Source: Micromonosporaceae bacterium (GTDB lineage: Bacteria; Actinomycetota; Actinomycetes; Mycobacteriales; Micromonosporaceae). From it: a stretch of 8,795 nucleotides of DNA. Shown here in pieces: positions 5,248 through 8,795 of this stretch (position 1 is its first letter; each line of letters starts with the position of its first letter). The stretch lies in the NCBI GenBank assembly GCA_017354595.1, contig JAFMQQ010000090.1:1-8795 (forward strand). Direction: 5' to 3'. A program made the position numbers and the translations under genes. The notes under the pieces are model-generated. The model searched no databases, was not told where the DNA came from, and was given only the letters and a program-made list of their open reading frames with translations.

Positions 5248-7113
5248 ATGAGATTCAACGTCCTACGCGGAGCCGCACGCTCGCCCCTACGTCGCGCGTT
5301 TATCGCGGCGTGTGCGCTCACGCTCGGTTCGAGTGCGGTCGTCCTGGCCGCGACCGCGGCCCATGCCGCGGCCGGCTGTTCGGTCACGTACACGGTCCAG
5401 TCCCAATGGCCCGGCTCCCCCGCCGGCTTCACCGGCCAGCTGAACATCACCAACCTCGGTGACCCGCTGACCAGCTGGACGCTGCAGTTCAGCTTCCCGG
5501 CTGGCCAGACGGTGCAGCAGGGCTGGAACGGCAACTTCACCACCGGCAGCCAGAACGTCACCGTGACCAATGCGGCCTGGAACGGCACCCTGGGCACCAA
5601 CCAGTCGGTGCAGCCGGGCTTCAACGGCACCTGGAACGGCAGCTCCAACCCGTCACCGACCTCGTTCACCCTGAACGGGACCGCCTGCACCGGTACCGTC
5701 GGTCCGTCCAACGGTCCGTCCGTCGGTCCGTCCTCGCGCGGTCCGTCTGTCGGTCCGTCCTCGCGCGGTCCGTCTGTCGGTCCCTCCTCGCGCGGCCCGT
5801 CGATCGGTCCGTCGCAGTCCCAGGGCGGCGGCGGTGGCCACCTGCCGAACCCGTACGTGGGCGCCAAGGGCTACGTCAACCCGGACTGGGCGGCGAAGGC
5901 GGCCGCCGAGCCGGGCGGTAGCCGGGTATCCGGCTTCTCCACCGCTGTCTGGCTGGACAGCATCGCCTCCATCACGGCACCGGCTGGCTCCGGCTACACC
6001 ACCAGCCTCGCCGGGCACCTGAACAACGCGGTGCAGCAGGCCGCCAGCGGCCTGCCGGTCGTGATCGAGCTCGTGATCTACGACCTGCCCGGCCGGGACT
6101 GCGCGGCGTTGGCCTCCAACGGTGAGATCGCACCGACCGACATCACCCGGTACGAGACGCAATACATCGACCCGATCGCGGCGACCCTGGCTCAGCCGCA
6201 GTACGCGAACCTGCGCATTGTGACGATCATCGAGCCCGACTCGCTGCCGAACCTGGTCACCAACGCCAGCGGTCAGGCCGGCGCCACGGCCGCGTGCGCC
6301 ACGATGCTGCAGAACGGCAACTACGTGACCGGTGTGCAGTACGCGCTGAACAAGCTGCACCCCATCACCAACGTCTACAACTACATCGACGCGGCGCACG
6401 ACGCCTGGCTCGGCTGGTCGACCAACTTCGACCCGGCCATCACGTTGTTCCACAACGTGGTTGCGGGCACCACGGCCGGCATGCAGAGCATTGACGGCTT
6501 CATCACCGACACCGCCAACACCCTTCCGCTGCATGAGCCGTTCCTGACCTCCGGCCAGACGGTGAATGGCCAGCAGATCAACTCGGTGAACTTCTACTCC
6601 TTCAACCCGTACATCGAGGAGCTGACCTACGCGAAGGACTTCTGGACGAAGGCGACCACGACCGGCGGCTTCCCGACCACCATCGGCATGCTGATCGACA
6701 CCGGGCGCAATGGGTGGGGCGGGCCGAACCGGCCCACCGGGCCGAGCACGTCGACCGACGTGACGACCTTCGTCGACCAGTCGCGGATCGACAAGCGGCC
6801 GGCGCGCGGTGACTGGTGCAACCCGGCCGGCGCCGGCATCGGCGAGCGGCCGACGGCCGCACCGCAGCAGAACATCGACGCGTACGTCTGGATCAAGCCT
6901 CCGGGCGAGTCGGACGGTTCCAGCTCGCTGATCCCGACCGGGCCTGACAACCCGGCCGGTAAGGGCTTCGACCAGATGTGCGACCCGAACTACGGCGGCA
7001 ACCCCCGCAACAACAACTCGCCGACTGGCGCACTGCCCAACGCGCCGGTCTCGGGTGCGTGGTTCTCCACCCAGTTCCAGCAGCTGATGGCGAACGCGTC
7101 TCCAGCTCTGTAG
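5248..7113 (+). CDS. Secreted CBM2-GH6 exocellulase (1,4-beta-cellobiohydrolase, Cel6B-like)
   Basis: A 621-residue exported enzyme. Residues 1-40 are a signal peptide with basic N-region, hydrophobic core and AHA before the cleavage site. Residues 44-147 are a CBM2 cellulose-binding module closed by C44 and C147, with W54, W93, W111 and W129 as likely binding or core tryptophans. Residues 148-199 are a linker made of GPSVGPSSR repeats. Residues about 200-621 are the GH6 catalytic domain, with signature one YDLPGRDCAALASNG (278-292, D284 equivalent to Trichoderma Cel6A D175), signature two IIEPDSLP (327-334, proton donor D331) and GESDG (D556, the base-region aspartate). Disulfides C285-C350 and C524-C578 are likely. 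At roughly 420 residues the catalytic domain is long, as in exo-acting Cel6B with tunnel-forming loops, rather than the shorter endoglucanases. It should release cellobiose from the non-reducing end outside the cell. AGGAG at 5234-5238 is nine bases before ATG 5248. Endo/exo mode is inferred. Confidence 0.95.
   Translation: MRFNVLRGAARSPLRRAFIAACALTLGSSAVVLAATAAHAAAGCSVTYTVQSQWPGSPAGFTGQLNITNLGDPLTSWTLQFSFPAGQTVQQGWNGNFTTGSQNVTVTNAAWNGTLGTNQSVQPGFNGTWNGSSNPSPTSFTLNGTACTGTVGPSNGPSVGPSSRGPSVGPSSRGPSVGPSSRGPSIGPSQSQGGGGGHLPNPYVGAKGYVNPDWAAKAAAEPGGSRVSGFSTAVWLDSIASITAPAGSGYTTSLAGHLNNAVQQAASGLPVVIELVIYDLPGRDCAALASNGEIAPTDITRYETQYIDPIAATLAQPQYANLRIVTIIEPDSLPNLVTNASGQAGATAACATMLQNGNYVTGVQYALNKLHPITNVYNYIDAAHDAWLGWSTNFDPAITLFHNVVAGTTAGMQSIDGFITDTANTLPLHEPFLTSGQTVNGQQINSVNFYSFNPYIEELTYAKDFWTKATTTGGFPTTIGMLIDTGRNGWGGPNRPTGPSTSTDVTTFVDQSRIDKRPARGDWCNPAGAGIGERPTAAPQQNIDAYVWIKPPGESDGSSSLIPTGPDNPAGKGFDQMCDPNYGGNPRNNNSPTGALPNAPVSGAWFSTQFQQLMANASPAL
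5713..5820 (+). repeat. 27-bp tandem repeat coding the GPSVGPSSR linker
   Basis: Three near-identical 27-bp units (5713-5739, 5740-5766, 5767-5793) and a degenerate fourth (5794-5820) encode GPSVGPSSR three times and then GPSIGPSQS. They form the flexible linker between the CBM2 and GH6 domains. Most cellulase linkers are Pro-Thr rich; this one is Gly-Pro-Ser with regularly spaced arginines. The near identity at DNA level suggests recent slippage. Confidence 0.9.
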
Positions 7114-7150
7114 TCCCTATCTCAACCTGTGGGGCCCGGTACCCACTTCT

Positions 7151-7156
7151 TACCCT
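7151..7156 (+). promoter_or_regulatory. Candidate -10 element for a leaderless methyltransferase transcript
   Basis: TACCCT fits the actinobacterial TANNNT -10 pattern and ends six bases before ATG 7163, placing transcription start on the start codon itself. No Shine-Dalgarno of any strength precedes this ATG, which agrees with leaderless translation. No clear -35 is visible. Confidence 0.35.
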
Positions 7157-7162
7157 CAGGTC

Positions 7163-7984
7163 ATGACGTACACCCACGGGCACCACGAGAGCGCGCTGCG
7201 CTCGCACCGCCGGCGTACGGTCGGCAACTCGGCGGCGTACCTCGCCGACCGGCTGCGGCCCGGCTTGTCGCTACTGGACGTGGGGTGCGGCCCGGGTACG
7301 ATCACCGCCGACTTCGGCCGGCTGCTGGCGCCGGGCCGGGTGGTCGGTATCGACACCGCGGTGCCGGTGCTCGCCGAGGCGCGCCAGGCAGCGGCCGGGA
7401 CTCAGGCAGCGGCCGGGACTCAGGCGGCGGCGGGGACTGGTGTGTCTAATGTGGACTTCTCGGCGGGCAGCGCGGCCGCGCTGCCGTTCCGGGACGGCAC
7501 CTTCGACGTGGTACACGCCCATCAGGTGCTGCACCACGTCGCCGACCCGGTGGGCGTACTGCGCGAGATGCGCCGGGTATGCCGGCCGGGTGGGTTGGTG
7601 GCGGCGCGCGAGACCGACTGGGCGGCGATGGCCTGGTACCCGGCCGTCCCCGAACTGGACGAGTGGCTGACCCTGGTACGCCGGGTGCTGCGCCAGGGCG
7701 GGGAGCCGGACGCCGGCCGGCGGCTGCTGTCCTGGGCCCGCCAGGCCGGCTTCACCGACATCACGCCCGGCGCCTCGACCTGGTGTTACGCGACGCCCGA
7801 GGAGCGCGCCTGGTGGTCGGCCTCCTGGGCCGACCGGATGCTCCACTCGGAGACCGCGCGGCAGGCGCAGCGGTACACCACGCCGGGCGACCTGGCCCGC
7901 ATCTCGGCCGGCTGGTCGGCCTGGGGCCAGGCGGCGGACGGCTGGTTCGCGGTACTGCACGGCGAGATCCTCTGCGTCGCCTGA
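7163..7984 (+). CDS. Class I SAM-dependent methyltransferase (UbiE-like, methyltransferase domain 11)
   Basis: A 273-residue Rossmann-fold methyltransferase. Motif I is LLDVGCGPG at 37-45, which binds S-adenosylmethionine. The acidic end of strand two is VVGID at 60-64. LPFRDGTFDVVHAHQVLHHV (107-126) spans motifs around strand four, and RVCRPGGLV at 138-146 follows, as in UbiE-like enzymes. The C-terminal part, about 160-273, is an added helical substrate-cap region. The acceptor is unknown. The start at ATG 7163 is supported by the N-terminal THGHHES segment, usual for this group as I recall it, although no ribosome site is seen. Between strand two and the next conserved block lies an in-frame triple QAAAGT repeat (75-92), which lengthens a surface loop or helix. 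The gene starts 49 bp after the cellulase with its own candidate promoter, so it is probably not tied to cellulose use. Confidence 0.88.
   Translation: MTYTHGHHESALRSHRRRTVGNSAAYLADRLRPGLSLLDVGCGPGTITADFGRLLAPGRVVGIDTAVPVLAEARQAAAGTQAAAGTQAAAGTGVSNVDFSAGSAAALPFRDGTFDVVHAHQVLHHVADPVGVLREMRRVCRPGGLVAARETDWAAMAWYPAVPELDEWLTLVRRVLRQGGEPDAGRRLLSWARQAGFTDITPGASTWCYATPEERAWWSASWADRMLHSETARQAQRYTTPGDLARISAGWSAWGQAADGWFAVLHGEILCVA
7385..7438 (+). repeat. Three-copy 18-bp tandem repeat inside the methyltransferase gene
   Basis: Units 7385-7402 and 7403-7420 are identical; 7421-7438 differs at two bases. Each encodes QAAAGT, so changes in copy number keep the reading frame. The repeat falls after strand two of the fold, a place tolerant of length change. 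Confidence 0.92.
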
Positions 7985-8027
7985 CCCCGGCCGGACCCGG
8001 CGTCGGGACCGGTGTCAGGATTGGGCC

Positions 8028-8795
8028 GTGCGCCGCGTACCCCTCGCCGCATTGGCTGCTGTCTGCACCCTGCTGGCCCTCGGAGCCGCTTCATGCACCG
8101 GCGGGCCGAACGGGATCGGGATCGGTACCGCAGTACGGGGCGATGTCGCCGAGGTGGTGGACGCCTCGGCGAGCGTCACCGCCCGGGCCGTCGCCCGGCT
8201 CACCGCGCCGAGTCCCGGTACCGTCGCCCGGCTCGCCGTCGCCCCCGGCGGTACGGTCCGGGCCGGGCAGGTGGTCGCGGTGATCTCCTCGCCCGAGGCG
8301 CAACGCCAGCTCACCGAGGCGCACGACGCGCTGGTCGCCGTCTCGTCCGGTGGGTTCTCGGTCCCGGCCGGTACCGATCTGGTCGCGGTACAGAGCCGCA
8401 CCGACACGGCCGCGGCCAAGGCGTTCGCGTCGGCCCGCCAGGCGGCGTCGGCGATCGCGGATCCGGTGCTGCGCAACGCACTGCTGGCGCAGATCGACGC
8501 CGCGGCACGGCAGTACGCCGCGGTCGCCGCGACGGCCCGCTCGCTGGCCACCGCGGTCCGCTCCGGCATCGCCAGTCTCGGCCGCGCGCTGGGTGCGCTC
8601 GGCGCCGCCCAGCGGGTACAGGCGCAGTCCGGGTACGACCTGGCGAAGGCGGCGGTGGACGCGCTGACCCTGCGCGCGCCGATCGGCGGCGTGGTCCAGT
8701 ACGGCGGGGCGGACACATCGAGCTCCGGCGGCGGCTCGCTCGCCGACCTGCTGGGCGCGGCGGGTGCCGCTGGGGCGGCGGGTGCGGGCGGCGGC
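8028..8795 (+). CDS. Lipoprotein periplasmic adaptor (HlyD/MacA-like efflux subunit), 3' end outside window
   Basis: From GTG 8028 the frame stays open for 256 codons to the window edge. Residues 1-23 form a lipoprotein signal peptide: arginines, a hydrophobic core, then AASC with C23 as the lipidated cysteine. Residues about 35-85 contain RLTAPSPGTVARLAVAPGGT and VRAGQVVAVISSPEA, the first half of a barrel-sandwich (lipoyl-like) domain. Residues about 86-205 are Ala/Gln-rich and helical, the hairpin of membrane-fusion proteins. LTLRAPIGGVVQYGG (about 217-231) is the returning lipoyl half. The visible end is Gly/Ala-rich and lies where the beta-barrel domain would begin. Such lipoproteins in actinobacteria usually work with a MacB-like ABC transporter encoded next; that gene would lie beyond the window. 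There is no clear ribosome site. CAGGAT at 8016-8021 sits six bases before the GTG, so leaderless expression is possible. Confidence 0.75.
   Translation, partial: MRRVPLAALAAVCTLLALGAASCTGGPNGIGIGTAVRGDVAEVVDASASVTARAVARLTAPSPGTVARLAVAPGGTVRAGQVVAVISSPEAQRQLTEAHDALVAVSSGGFSVPAGTDLVAVQSRTDTAAAKAFASARQAASAIADPVLRNALLAQIDAAARQYAAVAATARSLATAVRSGIASLGRALGALGAAQRVQAQSGYDLAKAAVDALTLRAPIGGVVQYGGADTSSSGGGSLADLLGAAGAAGAAGAGGG

Noticed and set aside
4800..5867. Minus-strand open frame with a repeated DGPTDGPRE-type segment
   Set aside because: The repeat is the complement of the 27-bp linker repeat of the cellulase; no independent evidence of coding.
7129..7146. Terminator after the cellulase (GTGGG paired with CCCAC)
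   Set aside because: Only five base pairs with an eight-base loop and no T-run beyond TTCTT; too weak to list as a terminator.

Overview
The window is very GC-rich, with dense coding, GTG starts, four-base GTGA stop/start overlaps and strong third-position G/C. This points to a filamentous actinomycete. The gene content (N-terminal CBM2 plus GH6 cellulase, SigE-family sigma factor with a membrane partner, type-2 MenC/NSAR) and the heavy use of GTAC words fit Micromonosporaceae or a close relative, but that placement is inference.

Left part (1-2218, + strand): the last 64 codons of a probable acyl-CoA dehydrogenase-like protein, then a tightly coupled pair. The pair is a COG3375-type GNAT acyltransferase and an enolase-superfamily OSBS/N-succinylamino acid racemase that keeps the NSAR catalytic residues at the same numbering as the Amycolatopsis enzyme. 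Together they fit the known D-to-L amino acid conversion route through N-succinyl intermediates. The desuccinylase of that route is not in the window.

Middle (2234-4986): on the minus strand, a SigE-family ECF-like sigma factor overlaps a single-pass membrane protein. Its cytoplasmic tail is short and its large outer domain is built of beta-propeller-like (HAF-like) repeats, so it is a likely anti-sigma/sensor partner. Divergent from them, across 141 bp, is a two-domain SIS sugar-isomerase-like protein.

Right part (4987-8795, + strand): a secreted CBM2-GH6 exocellulase with a 261-bp leader that carries two layers of candidate control. One is a CebR/CelR-type operator (TGGGAGCGTTTCCA, 12 of 14 to the palindromic consensus). 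The other, about 45 bp downstream, is a candidate structured RNA resembling the GEMM-I cyclic-di-GMP riboswitch (GGGCAAACC, a GAGA tetraloop hairpin, a P3 hairpin, GGTT and closing P1). After it come mutually exclusive pairings that could bury or free the Shine-Dalgarno. This proposed combination of cellooligosaccharide-responsive repression and second-messenger RNA control on one cellulase is the most interesting item here. The cellulase is followed by a small SAM-dependent methyltransferase, possibly translated from a leaderless mRNA and carrying a three-copy 18-bp in-frame repeat. Last is the 5' part of a lipoprotein periplasmic-adaptor (HlyD/MacA-like) gene that runs off the window.

No tRNA, rRNA, CRISPR, insertion sequence or integrase is visible. 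All functional calls come from reading motifs; no database search was run.
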